Of a DNA stretch of 64,000 nucleotides, positions 1-14,869 are shown piece by piece. The stretch comes from Epiperipatus broadwayi (taxonomy: Eukaryota > Onychophora > Udeonychophora > Euonychophora > Peripatidae): positions 2,685,273-2,749,272 of the forward strand of contig JAQFVV010012423.1 of NCBI GenBank assembly GCA_028023455.1, read 5' to 3'. A model generated the notes under the pieces. The model had not been told where the DNA came from. It saw only the letters and a program-made list of their open reading frames with translations, and ran no database searches. The position numbers and the translations under genes were made by a program. The stretch's first letter is position 1. Every line of letters starts with the position of its first letter.

Positions 1-200
1 TACATAGGCCGCACATTCCTGATAATGTCAGGACTAATCTATGACATAGTACTAGGATCTGACTTTCTGCAACAACACCACTGCATCATTGATTATTCCA
101 AAAGGACCTGTCAAATACACAATGAAAGTATCTATTTTGAAATCAATAATCAACATGTGGGAAAAAAACTTTTCTTATTCAGCCAGTTGATCCAGCCTTA
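1..200 (+). pseudogene. Gypsy aspartic protease, C-terminal part
   Basis: Translation from the window edge gives a stretch containing the segment DIVLGSDFLQQH followed by an isoleucine-aspartate-tyrosine run. This is the end of a retropepsin-type protease fold, where an LG-x-DFL motif precedes the last strands. The catalytic D-S/T-G triad must lie upstream of the window. The protein part ends around 190-200 and the frame leads towards the reverse transcriptase linker. In the intact element this enzyme would cut the Gag-Pol polyprotein. Confidence 0.7.
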
Positions 201-254
201 ATTGCAACCAAGGTATGAGAGGCAGATCTTCAAGAACCTGGACACAGACTCCAT

Positions 255-1441
255 ATGAAGGAAATCTTGGAGGAGTACTCTCATGTATTTTCGAACACTC
301 CTGGTAAGATCACAGGATATACTCACTGGATATGGGTCAAAGAGGAGTCCTATGCTCAATCCAAGACATATCAAATTCCCTTCCAGTATAAGGAAGAAGT
401 AGAAATACAAATTACACAAATAATAGATTGGGACATCATCGATCGTAATTCATCCCCATACAATAACCCTCTTGTTGTGGTCAAGAAAAAGAATGGGAAC
501 CTTCAGTTATGTCTTGATGCCCACCATCTTAATAGTATAACAATTTCTGAGAAAGACACAACCTCCACCCATACAGGAAATATTCATTCAGCTAGCTGGA
601 AAAACTGTTTTACACCTTGGACCTTACCACCAGCTACTGGCAGATGGTTTTGGACCCACAGTACCAGAAGTATACTGCTTTCAGATACAATGGTCACACC
701 CATGTATCCAAACAGGTCCTGTTTGGACTCATCAATAGCAGGATGGGGTTGATGGGTTTTCTGAAACAAGTAATATCCAATGACATGCAGCAACACATGG
801 TTTGCTACATTGATGATATCATCATTGCCTCAAAGAGCATCGAGGAACATTTGAAATACTTGAAACAGTTCTTCAGAGAGTGCCAGAGAGAAAATATCAC
901 AATCAACTTGGAAAAAAGTAAATTCTCAATTCAAGAGATAACATTTTTAGGTCACGTAATAAACAAGCATGGGGTAAAAATCCACCCGGAAAAGGTGGAT
1001 GCTATTGAGAATTTTCCAACTCCTCAGAACCATAAACAGCTCAGATCCTTTTTAGGATTATGTAATTTTTATCCATGGTTTGCCTGTGAAAATACAAACC
1101 TTGTTATAAGGCAAAATTTCATGCATTCTGTTATGCTACACCACCCCAACTTCAGAAGACCATTCTATGCACAGACAGACAGTAGCAAAAGGGGCCTGGG
1201 TGCAATGTTGTTCCAGATCAGTGAGGATGGAGAACATCATGTACTCTATTTTAGCAGCCAGATTTTGAAAGGAGCAGAGGTGAATTATACTACTACCAAG
1301 CAAGAGACCCTTGCCATTGTTTGGGCCTGCCAAAAATTCCAGCAATTCTTGCTGGGCTCTGAGGTAGTCATTGTCACTGACCACAAATGCTTGGAGTTTT
1401 TAAATAAGAGATTCCTCACAAATGATCATCTCTTCACATAG
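255..1441 (+). pseudogene. Gypsy reverse transcriptase and RNase H, frameshifted
   Basis: The N-terminal RT part (255 to about 560) has the SPYNNPLVVVKKKNG region followed by the DA-x-x-LN motif. The frame then shifts twice between about 556 and 615. From 617 one frame continues with LDLTTSYWQ (motif A aspartate) and the catalytic YIDD box at 806-817, then the FLGH thumb region. RNase H follows: an AQTDSSKRGLGA strand with its aspartate, a KQETLAIVWA helix with its glutamate, and VTDHKCLEFL with the next aspartate. The frame stops at 1441, but homologous codons resume in another frame (1445-1560, including a DILSHDP-like segment). The catalytic residues survive, but the protein is interrupted. 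Confidence 0.88.
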
Positions 1442-1724
1442 AGCTTAACATTGCAAAAATTTAGGTACAGTGTAAGGTATTGCCCTGGCCTGAATAATGT
1501 AGTGGCTGATATCCTGAGCCATGACCCTGTACCAATCCAAGCACAAAAACCCCAATTGTTAGACAACACAGTCAGAATCATGGGATTCTCCAAGGGCACA
1601 TCAATAGAATCTGAATTGAAAAACCTTTGATATTGACAGGAGACAGAACCTCAGTATTGTCAGATTATTCACGAATTACAGAATGGTAACTCTAACCCTA
1701 TAAGCCCCCTTAAGAAAAAAACCC

Positions 1725-2800
1725 ATGCAATATCAATTAAGGGAGGGTGTTCTGCAAACATACATCCCAGGAAAAGATGACCCATGGAAAATCATGACAC
1801 CCCATAAACTAAGAATCTGGCTTATAAATCATGTGCACCAAACATTGGAGCATTTCGGAGCAAGGAAGACTGAAGAGGCCCTAAAAAGCAGTTTTACTGG
1901 CCAGGCATGTATAGCCTTAACCTCCTCACATTAAGAAAATGCACTCAATGTATGCAAAATAAATTTCCTAATAAATCATATGCAGGTACCCTTCAACTCA
2001 TAGCAGCAGCCAAACCAAATGAATTACTTGCAATTGATCATTATGGCCCCCTTTCCCACATTTCGGAGGTTCCATTATCTTCTAGTCACATATGATGTGT
2101 TTTCCAAGTGTGTGCAGCATACCCAGTCAGTCCTGCCGATTCTAAGAGCACCATCTGCATCCTCCAAAGCAGGCAATTTTTGAAAGTTGTAAAACCTGAC
2201 ACAATTCTCTCTGACCATGGTTCTGCATTTACATCTAAGGAATAGAGCGTTTGGATGTCTAAACAAAATTTAAAGCACTGTTTAATGTCCATCAGAAACC
2301 CCCAGTCTAACCCATGTGAAAGAGTTTTGAGAGAGATCAATCGACTCTTTCACACATACTCCTATAGATCATTGTGGTTGGGTGAATAAAACTGACAAAA
2401 TCATATCTTACATTAACCATACCGTTCCAATAAGTCTCCATTTTGGAGAATCATGTCTGGGAAATTTCAGGACACTTCTCACAAAAGACCACCCACCTAT
2501 CGATCCCTGCCAAGATCAGAGAGATGCATGGTCACACCCAGATGGCTATCTCATATCAAAAGGGGACACATCCAATGACACCAATTTCATGTGGGGGATG
2601 TGGAGGATAGTGTTTGGTTGAGAGCACCAAAACCTAGCAACATGACAAAAAGTATTAGTTTTTCCCCTTATATCATGGACCATACTGGTTTCAACAAAAG
2701 TATAGGGACAATGCATTTCTGTTGGAAGGGAATGATGGGGTAAAGGAACTTTCAATGCAAGGCATCTTAAACCATATGTACCTCCAGACCTAGGAAAGTA
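1725..2800 (+). pseudogene. Gypsy integrase, heavily broken
   Basis: The HHCC zinc-binding region is readable: a histidine pair in VHQTLEHFG, then two cysteines in KCTQC after a frame change near 1910. The catalytic core follows with AIDHYGPL (first acidic residue), ILSDHGSAFTSK (second, about 2205-2240) and a CERVLREINRLF segment (third, about 2315-2345). It is split by stops and shifts near 2090, 2245 and 2385. An HLKPYVPPDLGK-like end near 2765-2800 closes the polyprotein. In an active element this enzyme inserts the cDNA into the host genome. Confidence 0.82.
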
Positions 2801-2849
2801 AAATAAAGAGAAACCCAGGAAAATAAAATAAAGAGAAAAACTGATTGGT

Positions 2850-3135
2850 CAAATTGTTGCAGACGCCCCAATTAAATTCACACACAAAAAATAATTATAA
2901 ATGAATATAATAATAAAGTCCAACTAATGAAAGGGTAGATTAGGTTAGAGTAAATAAGCTATAGAGTTTTATTTAGAATAGCATTACATTGTTATTGGTT
3001 GCTTGTCCTGCCACCAACAGACCTGAAGTATAAATATTTTTTTCTTTATCATTTCAATTGAGGAAGTCTGAAGCAATCACTCTGTAGTCAGATTGATCTT
3101 CATGTTTTTCTACCTAAAGTAAACTAACATGTACA
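2850..3135 (+). promoter_or_regulatory. Possible 3' LTR or promoter region of the gypsy remnant
   Basis: Immediately after pol there is a purine-rich tract (2800-2850, with a short duplicated AAATAAAATAAAGAGAAA-like block) that could serve as a polypurine tract. A TATA-like GTATAAATAT stands at about 3028. The position fits a 3' LTR. I cannot find a matching 5' LTR or clear TG...CA ends, so the boundaries are guesses. Confidence 0.3.
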
Positions 3136-5640
3136 AGGGTTCAAACCTAGCAATATTTAAATTACTAACAGTGCCATCATATTTATGTAATTTTATATAT
3201 ATTACAAACTATTATAATGAATATTTTATAATTTTTGTTTCTGTTGTTTTGATATTTTCATACTTTTGAATATTTAAAGCTTGTGTTTTTATTTTAAAAG
3301 AGAATTTTGTTATCACATAAAGTTTGTCATTTGTTATCACATAAAGTTTGTCATTTGTAAAAATTATTTGCAATTAATTTCACATTTGTAAAAATATAAA
3401 AGAAAGAAATTATAACCAAGATGGCAGGTTCAAATTATAACCAAGATGGCAGGTTCAAATCAGCCCATTGTAAAGTTTTCTTCACTAATTAAATATTTTA
3501 AATGCTTGATTTTAATTAATCAAAATATTGTCTCATCATAGTTTTACTTTTATAATTTAAAGACTTATTAAAAGTTTTGCTAATGAAAGAGATTCAAACC
3601 TTATCTTCTTATATCTTACTTTTAATCAAAATGGACTGTGATTTGCTCAGGAATTTAATAATTGTCTCATCTGCCTCCAGGCAAATGAGCCAAAACATTC
3701 CTGTAATAGCTTGGGTGGTAAAAATAGAATAGATTAGAGATAAGAGACAGTTTTTAGTTTGCATCAGACAGGCTAAGTCTTAGTCTTACACTTTGCTTTT
3801 ACTTTTTGTGCTTAGTTTTAAAATGACAGTTGAGTAGGGTCTATGCCTCTCAAGGTGGCCTCTAGTATGATGCCATGAAACTCCTGCCATGGAAGAATGC
3901 TGCCACTGATTAAAGATCCATAGTGACCAAGACTGTTGACCACCAGGCTGATCCCCACAACTGATGTTCAGAGAATGAACCATTTAACCATTCACCCTAA
4001 GTAGACCGAGGTAACAGTCCACTAGCTATGTAAAGTTGTCGGTATTTACCTCTAAATACTAATTGTTTTTTTAATATATTTATATTTAACCTTTATCTGT
4101 AAGATCTCTCTATATACATAATATATTTTCTATTAATACTAACTACGATTTCACTTTATTCTGGCTTTATAAGTCTGTGCATTCTGATTTAATATTTTTT
4201 CAAGGTTTTCTTTAGTAATATGCCAGTTCAGCTCAACCTCGTGACTTTGAAATATAATTGTTTTTTTTTTTTAAAAAAAAATAAAACAAAAGCAAAATAA
4301 ATTGTAATGATAATGATTTATTTATCATTCTCTCCCTCTAAGATTGAATATATATTATGTTAAAATATACTCGCAGGATTGGACATTCTAAAACTTTCTT
4401 GTTTAATTATTTTTTTATTTTTGTTCATGAAAGATCACAAGAAAGAATGAAGTATTATTTATTGACATTGCCAAATGGGCCAAGCAATTAGAAGTTCAAA
4501 ATGTTTGAAGTGTATATGGGAAAGCATAACTAACTAATCAAATAAATAATTAATTAAATGTCTCATTTGATATTCGGAACCTGATTCACTACTATACATA
4601 TCATTATGCAGGGGAATTGAACCATTAAAGTTATTATATTAAACACTATTTTTATTCTCATATGTACATTGTACTGCCAGCATAGTTTAACTTTTATTCA
4701 TTATTTCAAATGCTTGGTCATTCGGGAATCTTCGAGAAGCTGAAGTTTTCCCTCCCTTTTGAAATCATTCTTAATCAAGGATTATACTCCTTGTGGAATG
4801 TGAGACTAAGGGTTTTGGCTATTCTATGGAAGAGATCATATGAAAGCTCCCATATCACCAAACCTACCTCAACCTTTGTACCATTTTGTCATACGTGCAA
4901 ACATACGTCTTCTTCATGAAAATACATTCAATGATGAAACTATTCTTTGACCAGCTGGGGCTTTCCTACATATATGTTTAACCTTTCTATGATAGTAGTT
5001 ACAATATCCATTCATTAAATTGTTTTGCTTGTTTTATCCCAGTAAGAAATAAGGGTATGAGAAGTGTGAATCATGTTAGAAGAAGTATTGTATAGATTCC
5101 TGTAGTGCACTTGGTTTAAAGCTGCCTACCCTTTTAAAATTAATGAACCATTCCCATAAATGCATATATTTTTCATTCTCTAATAATAGTCAAAAGAAAA
5201 TATATGTAAAATATAAAATTAAAATAAATATTTTTATTTTTGCTATAAATAAATATGGTTTATAACTTTGAACGTATGGCTCCTGCTAATTTTAATCATT
5301 CATCAATCTTTCATTTCTTGTGTAAAGAGAGTTTACTTTGACAAATTTCTTGTGTAAAGAGAGTTTATTTTGGCAAACAACAATTAAGAATTATTCAGTG
5401 TTAACGTAATAAATATATATCTATTTAAAGTGAAATCGCTATATGTAGATATATGTTGTATTTATGCTAGTTTGATATTAAAACACATTAAAATTTCAAT
5501 CCAGAGTTCGAATCTTTATTTTGGTCAGTTTTTAGATATAAAAAGATTTTATATAATTATTTATTATTATAATTCATATATCTTATTTGGGATTCACGCT
5601 CAACAATCCTAGTTCGAGTCTCATGTGATGTCCGGGACAA
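3136..5640. other. AT-rich non-coding tract with short tandem duplications
   Basis: No supported gene. It contains a 24-bp direct duplication at 3308-3355, a 25-bp direct duplication at about 3407-3456 and a ~31-bp duplication at about 5307-5375. The stretch 3600-4030 is less AT-rich and may be old retroelement sequence, but I cannot assign it. The short reading frames here show no recognisable domain. Confidence 0.5.
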
Positions 5641-5655
5641 TATATATATATATGT
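5640..5655. repeat. (TA)n microsatellite
   Basis: A short perfect TA run. It borders the LINE cluster that follows, one of many repeats in this window with (TA)n at an edge. Confidence 0.9.
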
Positions 5656-5799
5656 AATGATAAATAATATTTTAATAATGAATAACTATATCAACACGTG
5701 AAAATTTTTACAAACGTGATGTGATGTGATGTATAATGGCTTCTCGTTAAACGAAGTCAAGAATATCTCAGCAATTATGCCCAGATAAACCTGTTAGCC

Positions 5800-6350
5800 A
5801 CTTTATTTTACATTCCCCACTCTAAATTTACCCATAATCTGCTCTATCCCATTTCCAAAAGATAATCTTTGTCAATTCTATAACCTTTATATCTAAATCC
5901 CCCTTTATCTTTTTCCAAACCCAGCATAAAATCCAATAATTCACTTTCTGTATAATCACTCTTTTCATATTTATTTTTCCACAACTTCATTATATGTACA
6001 CTTTCTGTTTTCAAACATTTACATTCAATTAACAAATGCCTAATATTTTCTATTCCTTCCTTACATAATTTACAAAATAAATTACTCATATTTTTCCATT
6101 TACATGTATATTCTTTTGTAGCTAAAGATCCCGTTCGAGCCTTAAACAATAAACTACTTTCCTTACTATTATCATATATTAACTCACACCTAATATTCTG
6201 TTTATTTCTATATATATTTAAACTCTTTTTACTCTCTATACTATTTCTCCATTTCTCTACCTCCCTAGTCTTTATTAATAAATTTATTCTTTTATACCAT
6301 TCCTTACTACTATGACACTCAATAATAGTCTTTTAGATCTTTTTATGTAC
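5800..6350 (-). pseudogene. LINE ORF2 C-terminal fragment (zinc-knuckle tail)
   Basis: Read on the minus strand, the open part (6149-5844, 101 aa) begins FKARTGSLATKEYTCKW and then has C-x2-C ... H-x4-C, as CKLC followed by RHLLIEC. This cysteine-histidine tail after the RT domain is common in non-LTR retrotransposon ORF2 proteins. The same reading continues upstream to about 6350 with a stop or frame change. The RT domain is absent: its 5' end meets an RTE-like fragment on the other strand. 5' truncation is usual for LINE insertions. Confidence 0.6.
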
Positions 6351-6375
6351 AGCTAGAGGGCAGTTCAATTATTAT

Positions 6376-6699
6376 TTGGGAGTAATAAGAAGAGATTGAA
6401 AATGCAATGTATGGGTAAGAGAACAAACAGGTGTTACTGAACTCATTGAAAAAATTAAAAGATTGAAGTGTAGTTGGGCTGGACATATTGCTAGAAGAGA
6501 TGATAATAGATGGACAATTGAAATTTTAAACTGGATTCCAAGAGATTGTAAAAGACCCAGAAATAGACCACATGTGAGATGGAGGGATGAAATAAGAAAG
6601 TGTGCAGGGGTGATGTGGAGAAGAGAAGCTAAAGATCGAAGAAGATGGATTAAACTTGGAGAGACCTTCATCCTGCAGTGTCTTGATAATGGTTGATAA

Positions 6700-6702
<3 letters not shown>
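6376..6702 (+). mobile_element. RTE-like LINE 3' fragment (copy B)
   Basis: This is a severely 5'-truncated copy of the element at 18.2-20.2 kb. The 77-aa frame 6463-6696 contains WAGHIARRDDNRW, a RPRNRPHVRW segment and KDRRRWI, the same conserved C-terminal block found there at 19.9-20.18 kb. Nucleotide identity is very high from 6376 to about 6700. The copy ends in a short TGATAATGA-type tail and then (TA)n. Insertion was therefore probably by target-primed reverse transcription. Confidence 0.85.
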
Positions 6703-6738
<36 letters not shown>

Positions 6739-6770
6739 TTTTTAAATAGGTTAGTATATATATATATATA
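6702..6770. repeat. (TA)n runs directly after the RTE-like tail
   Basis: Two TA runs (about 6703-6735 and 6754-6770) are split by a short AT-rich spacer. They abut the 3' end of the LINE fragment, so they either formed from its tail or were the target. Confidence 0.9.
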
Positions 6771-8455
6771 TCAAATAAAATGAGTTCAATTTTAAACTGA
6801 TTACTGGATTACATTAATGTGTTTACAAATTTATTAAAAATAACCTCAGAAAAATAATTTATAAACCTGAATATAATTCCATCTTTTTAGAACACCAACG
6901 GTCCCCTGGCCATATGTTTGAACTTTCATCTACTTCCATTGCATGTATAAAATGACATGACTCTAAACAAAAAAATCAAAGAAGCTTGGTAAATAGCTAA
7001 TAACACTCACATTATAAACCAATAGGAAGCTTACTTTTCCCTCTCCAAAAAATGGACTTTCTAATCCATTATTTGTGTATATTAAATATTTGTAATCTAT
7101 ACATTTCACCTTTTTCAGATAACCTTTATGCTATGATTATGAGAAGATAAAACTTCTCAAAAGCATTCATCCACTTAATTCATACCTTAACTACACCATT
7201 AACCGAGTTCCAGAACATTTAGACATAAGCATTATTATATATTTTGTGCTACATATTTAACAGCTGTTGATAGTGTGGGTAGTTAAAATTAATAGAGTTT
7301 AAATAAGTGATTAATGATGGAACAGATTCAAATCTAAATAATAATTGTTAGTTTATTCACTAATTAAAAACTTAATGGTATAGTAAGATAATTTATTTTA
7401 TATAATGAAATTCATAATTGGTATTCATTTTCACAACACATATGTAGATTACAGTATTTTTTAAAGATTTTTATTTTTCACATTCTTATACAGTTTTTAA
7501 AACATGAAATTTTATGATCAAGATTCAAAATTTATCTGAATATTTTAATTTAATATATCAGTAAAATCAATTAGTGCTAAAAACATTAACAGCTAATAAA
7601 CTTAGTGTTAACATATCTAACTGCAAGGGTCATGATCTGGAATCCAATTCTGAATCGAATAAATGTTTTTTTTTAGGTTACAAACAAGGTTAGGATGTTT
7701 TTGAAATAACAATGAGCCATCTAATAGCAGTTGATAATTGAATAGCAAGCTATTATTAATTAAAGTTAAAAGTTTAAAGTAATATGCATTGATCAGATGA
7801 GAATTCTTAATTACTGATATTTAGAGCAATAGCAGAATGGTGAATTCAGAAATAGAGATTCGAAAATCAAGTTCTACGAAAATCTACTATATGATTTTAT
7901 CCAGCCACATAATCATAGATTTGAAAGCCAAAAGTTCATAGATCAAATTTTAATGTGACATGTCCTATGTTTAAAAGTCATATGGCATTGAAAAAATTAA
8001 CTATTCAATTATTTTTAACACTGGTGAAAAAAGCTGTCATACTTCTACAGGTTCTTAATCCATTATTAATTTTTAATTTTTAAAATAATGATTTTTATTC
8101 AAAATTATTACAGTTTCAAAACTTTTATGATGGATTGAGATTTTGATGTTTTTTTTAAAATATCCAGAAAAAAACATTATGCTATCCCTATCTCATTTTG
8201 TAAAAATTCTGTTTTGTCAAATATAAGATATTTCAATACATATTTATTGATTTAAATATATTTTTAAGTATTATTTACACTGATAATAGACATAAGATAA
8301 GTATTTCTTAACTATATGGGTTAATTAACTTAATTCAAAATTTCTGTTTTAAGAGTTTATTTGGATTTATGAATTTCTTATATTTTACCAATTAACTTTT
8401 GTCTTCTCAATATAACTTCAAGCTCTGCTGAAAATTTTAATAAATGATAGTTTTA
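6771..8455. other. AT-rich DNA without recognisable genes
   Basis: Stop codons are dense in all frames. A decayed tRNA-promoter-like A box may lie near 7830, but I could not find the rest of a tRNA. Nothing else is supported. Confidence 0.5.
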
Positions 8456-8759
<304 letters not shown>

Positions 8760-8802
8760 AATCATCAAAACCAGTAAACACTTAGAAAATCTTAATATCA
8801 AT
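8760..8802 (+). repeat. Spacer duplicated between TATC arrays
   Basis: A ~43-bp spacer (AATCATCAAAACCAGTAAAC and onward) separates the arrays. Near-identical copies lie at 9162-9205 and 9224-9268. The same sequence family recurs at 39.37, 39.73 and about 40.0 kb (inverted). Confidence 0.8.
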
Positions 8803-9268
<466 letters not shown>

Positions 9269-11478
9269 CAATCAACAAACTCAAACATCAATTTTTTTGT
9301 TTGCTGTATGAATTTGTTTCATTAACAACAATTCAAAACTTAAAAATACAGAATTTATAGCAGTAATTAAAATAATAAATTAAAAGAAAGCTCTATAATT
9401 TCATCTGGATAACAGAGGTTTTAAATTAGAAGTGTTTGGAAAAATAGTAGATTCTTTCAAATTTTATTTATTTTTCCCCATGTAATGTTCTTGTATGTTT
9501 TGTCTAGCTTATATAATAAAAAAGTTTAATGGCTACCATGGGGTGCTAAGACTGATCCTGGGATCTGCCAATTCCCAAATCAGATTTTTTACTGCTATGC
9601 TAAACCACACATAGGGCACTTTATGTAATAGTAGTCAGAAACAAATTAATACTTTATCACTCCAGTTTTGTTTACAATAACTAACAAATAGGGACACTAA
9701 AATATGTAGATAGTCAATTGGTATTAGAACCATATAGCCATACAAGCATATTGTCTTGAATCCAAAACATTCAGATATTTTTTAATTCAAATTAATAACT
9801 TAAAATGAAGTAAAATATTAAAAAAATGGATGAAAGTTGTATTATATTCTATATGTAAACACTTCTGATTGTTGATATAAAAACTATAAGCCAAACTTTT
9901 TTTTGGAAGATATGTATAAGATGATACTGAATAGAGATTTAACCAGATCTATCATCTACAGAGTATTCAAGGTTTACATATGTAATAGAACTGAATTAGA
10001 AGAAATATGAATTTGATTCTGAAAAGTAAAGAACACAAATACTTACATAGAATAAATTAAATATAATTGTTTCATAAACTTAATACAATTTTATATAGTT
10101 TATGTTAATATAATATATATTATTTTTTATTAAAATTTGTTTTAATTTATTTTAATTTAATCATACATCAAAAATTTTATATATATATATATATATATTT
10201 GTATTGTAAAACTTATTAATTAAAGTATAATAAGTAAATAAACCTTGAAAAGTATGGATTAAAAATAATAATTGTTACTCGAAAGTTAGATATTCAACGC
10301 ATTAACGTTTTTATTTATTTTTTCAAGTTCAATATTCAAAAAATCAATATTTATTTATTATTACTTAAATCAATATTTATCTATACTTAAAAAATTTAAA
10401 GTTTTCATATCTGATTTTGAAATATTTTCCTAAAAGTACTTATATATTTTATTTTTCTATCATCTTTATTTCTTAACCCACGATATTTTAAAAATAAAAA
10501 AAAAGAAATAAACAAACTTTATAATGTGACAAGGATATTCTAAAATATAATAACTTTCACTAATTTTCATCAAATTACAAGCAGCAAAGATAAAATTTAC
10601 TTAAATTAAATAAAATTTAATTTAATATGCATATTTACATTCAAAAGACATATTATTAAAGATATGTAAAATTTGATAAAAATTAAAAAAAAATAGTAAA
10701 GAAAGAGAGAATATTAATGTATGATTATTTTAAACTGAGTTTCAACTTACTGATTACAAATCCTGCATGAAAAGAATTTCTTATTTTCAGAACAAGATAC
10801 ATGATATCGTTAAAGATTTTGCCTAAGTTTGAATAAAAAATTAACCCAAATATAAAGCCAAAGCTCCAACGGAACTTCATAATCCTTTTCAGGTTTTATA
10901 TATTCTTGAAATGCTTTATAAATCATAATGTTTTTCATGCATGTTATTTCTGAGATAGATAAAATAAGTTTTATTAAAATGCAATCTAATCATTTCTATG
11001 AAATTTTTTATGGTTTTAGAAATCTTTGTTAAGATTTGAAGCACCCAATTAATTTTATTCTGATTATGATAAATTTTTTCAATTTAAGACTTTTATGAAT
11101 AAAAGGAACTAAACATTTTGCCACAAGAAATAAGACCAGAATATAGAACAGGAACAATTTTTAATTTGTAACTCATGACTAATTATGAAGAGATTTCACT
11201 ATCAACTAAGGCAGTGGATTGGTATTTGTACAGATTCTAAACCCATTTCTTCTTATATTCTCAATATATACCAGTATTGAAACTCTGTTATCAAGAGAAT
11301 ATATTCATGACTGTTTTTTTTGGCACTGCATTATACTATTATTAAATCATAGCCACTTATTTCTGGACATCATCGTTATAAGTAATTATTCTTATTTCAT
11401 TATCACCATTATCACATAAATATACTAATATCATTTCGTCATATATATTATTATCATCCTCTACATTAACATGATCAT

Positions 11479-11512
<34 letters not shown>

Positions 11513-12056
11513 ATCATTGTTACATTTTACATTATGATTAAACACACATATTGAATGAACAAAAGAATTAATAAGTTTTACTTAACAAAAATTTAATAAA
11601 GTTATCAGATATAAATATATACAAATATGTAAGATTAGTTTTGACCCATTATCTATTTGAAATACATGTAAAAACGTGTAATTCATAATTACTACATTAA
11701 CTGCATCTGAATATAATAAATACATAGTGTTCTCAAATATCAGGTTTGCTACTAATAAGAACAAAAAAATAACATTTGTGATAAAATAAGGGGCTTTATT
11801 TATTTATCTCTCAATATATAGCACTAACAGAAATGTTCTGCCAACATTTTTTTTTAATGGATTAATGCACATATTTATATAACTCTACTAGATTTCAGAC
11901 AAAGATAAATGAAAATCTACTAAAATACTTTCTTTCTAAAGCGTTTAAGTAATGATGTTTTATATTATTATAAGAATCAGATAAAATGATCGAAAAAATA
12001 TTTAAAATGTTTTTTTCTTAAATAATTGACAGGTATAAAAAGTTCAATTAATATCA
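9269..12056. other. AT-rich DNA, minor microsatellites only
   Basis: No supported gene. A (TA)n run lies at about 10179-10198 and a composite (CA)n(TA)n at about 11478-11512. The short frames near 11.2-11.8 kb show no domain and look like chance openings. Confidence 0.5.
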
Positions 12057-12184
12057 AAACTGTTAATATTTAAAAAAGTACAAACATTATCCAAGATATA
12101 TAATTCTTTTTCAAGATTATATATCTTGAAAGAGAATTATATATCTTGGATAATGTTTGTACTTTTTTAAATATTAACAGTTTT
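12057..12184. repeat. Near-perfect 128-bp palindrome
   Basis: The two 64-bp arms (12057-12120 and 12121-12184) are reverse complements apart from about three bases near the centre, with essentially no spacer. It could extrude as a cruciform or fold as one RNA hairpin. It may be a small foldback element or a recent inverted duplication. I see no convincing target-site duplication. Confidence 0.9.
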
Positions 12185-13133
<949 letters not shown>

Positions 13134-13379
13134 TAAAGGAGGCATTCTATATTAATAGAGACATCCATGCCATTAACAGAAAGGACACATGCTTCGAGAT
13201 CTTGAAAAAATGGGCTACGTAACAGTAGCTTATTTGAATATTTACATTTGCATATATTTATTACACTTTTCATGAAGGCTATGAGTATGACGCATGGTTC
13301 CTCGAAAACGTTCAGCCGATAAATTTTTAATAGTAACTTATATTTTCTCTAATTAATAATTACAATTAAGTATTTTTTG

Positions 13380-13543
<164 letters not shown>

Positions 13544-14869
13544 TATTCTTAGATTTCAATGTCTTTCTTGATTAATGAAAAATTATTTGAATCAAGTTAC
13601 AAGATCTAATTTTTACCTTTCATTACAAATTTCATATTTATTTTATTATTCTAGAAATATAATTAATTACATATTTTTTTAAAAAAGATAATTTTTTGCA
13701 TATTTTTATTATGGCTATATAAAAATAAAATCATTGTTACTATTTACATGTATTATTTATTATTCTATTATTAGCAAATTTTATTAAAATTATATTTTAT
13801 AATAAATATAATAGTATTACTACATTAATCTTTAGACCGAATCTTATGAGATGTCTCATGTACGATTGACATCACTCTAATTTCATCATTTTTAATGTTA
13901 CGATAGTGAATTTACGGTCATTGGAAAGGTTTTTAAAAGTTCTGTAGATGCTGCCCTCTCTTAAATTATTTTACAAGTAAAAAATCAATAAAACTGCCAG
14001 TAAAGCTTAACAAAGAAGAAAGCTTGATGTGCATTGGCAATTAGCCATCAAAGACATTCTGATTGGCTGTCAAGGACAAAGAAATTGCCTAATCAAAGAA
14101 AAATGCTAAGATTTTCATTTCGACAATGATAAACAAATGTTTTAGACCATTATAAAAGTATTTTTAGACAAATTACAAATCATTTTCATAAAATATGCTA
14201 AAAAACAAAATTATTTTAGAAAAATATTTAAGATTTTAATAAAAATATTTAAGATTTTAGCAAAAAAAATATTTACTTTTCCATAACATAAAACTGAAAA
14301 AAAAAATTACATAAGCAACTCTTTTTAATTCTTTACTAACTTTCACTTTTAAATTTGCTGCTATCGAATATTTCTACAATAAATAAATAGAAATTTATTT
14401 TTGAATAAACTTTTGTTCACTTTCATAACCTGACAAATTATTAATATACTTTTTACAAACAAATCTAAAGTGAATATAATATTAAAAGATTAATATATTT
14501 TGACAGTTGAGTTTGTCTTGGCCAATTAAAAGTTGACTATTTTACCTCACTTGTCCGATAAAGTAACAGCCACTTAAAAGGTTAAAGCACACATTCTTTT
14601 AATTTTCTTTTTTTCTTTTAACTAAAACAGTATTATGAGAGATTTAGTTATATAGCTCTTCTCATTTTATTTATTTAAGGCATTAAATTATTTGTGTGCT
14701 CATCTCTTATATTTCAGATAGCTTAAGCAGATGCTTTTTACCTAACAAGCTCAGTTTTTCAGTTACATCTATATATATTATATATCTTGCTTATTAGTAT
14801 TTTCCCAAACTAAACATAATTTTCTATTTTTACAGATATACATACACACACAGACATATATATAAATAT
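13544..14869. other. AT-rich DNA without recognisable genes
   Basis: No domain or RNA gene seen. There is a ~19-bp duplication (AAAATATTTAAGATTTTA) at about 14220-14260. Confidence 0.5.

Larger units (their letters stand above)
1..2800 (+). mobile_element. Ty3/gypsy retrotransposon pol remnant, 5' end outside the window
   Basis: Protease tail, reverse transcriptase, RNase H and integrase pieces follow one another in the Ty3/gypsy order, which differs from Ty1/copia (integrase first). The order and motifs are seen directly; the family is inferred from them. The reading frame is broken by several shifts and stops, so this is a dead copy. The last readable coding stretch ends near 2800 with a proline-containing tail typical of a pol C terminus. 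The gag region and 5' LTR lie outside the window. No intact envelope-like frame is seen between the integrase and the AT-rich DNA beyond 3150. Confidence 0.9.

Noticed and set aside
6372-6671. 99-aa minus-strand frame, and its counterpart at 19880-20155
   Set aside because: Both are antisense shadows of the RTE-like C terminus, shared only because the LINE copies are homologous.
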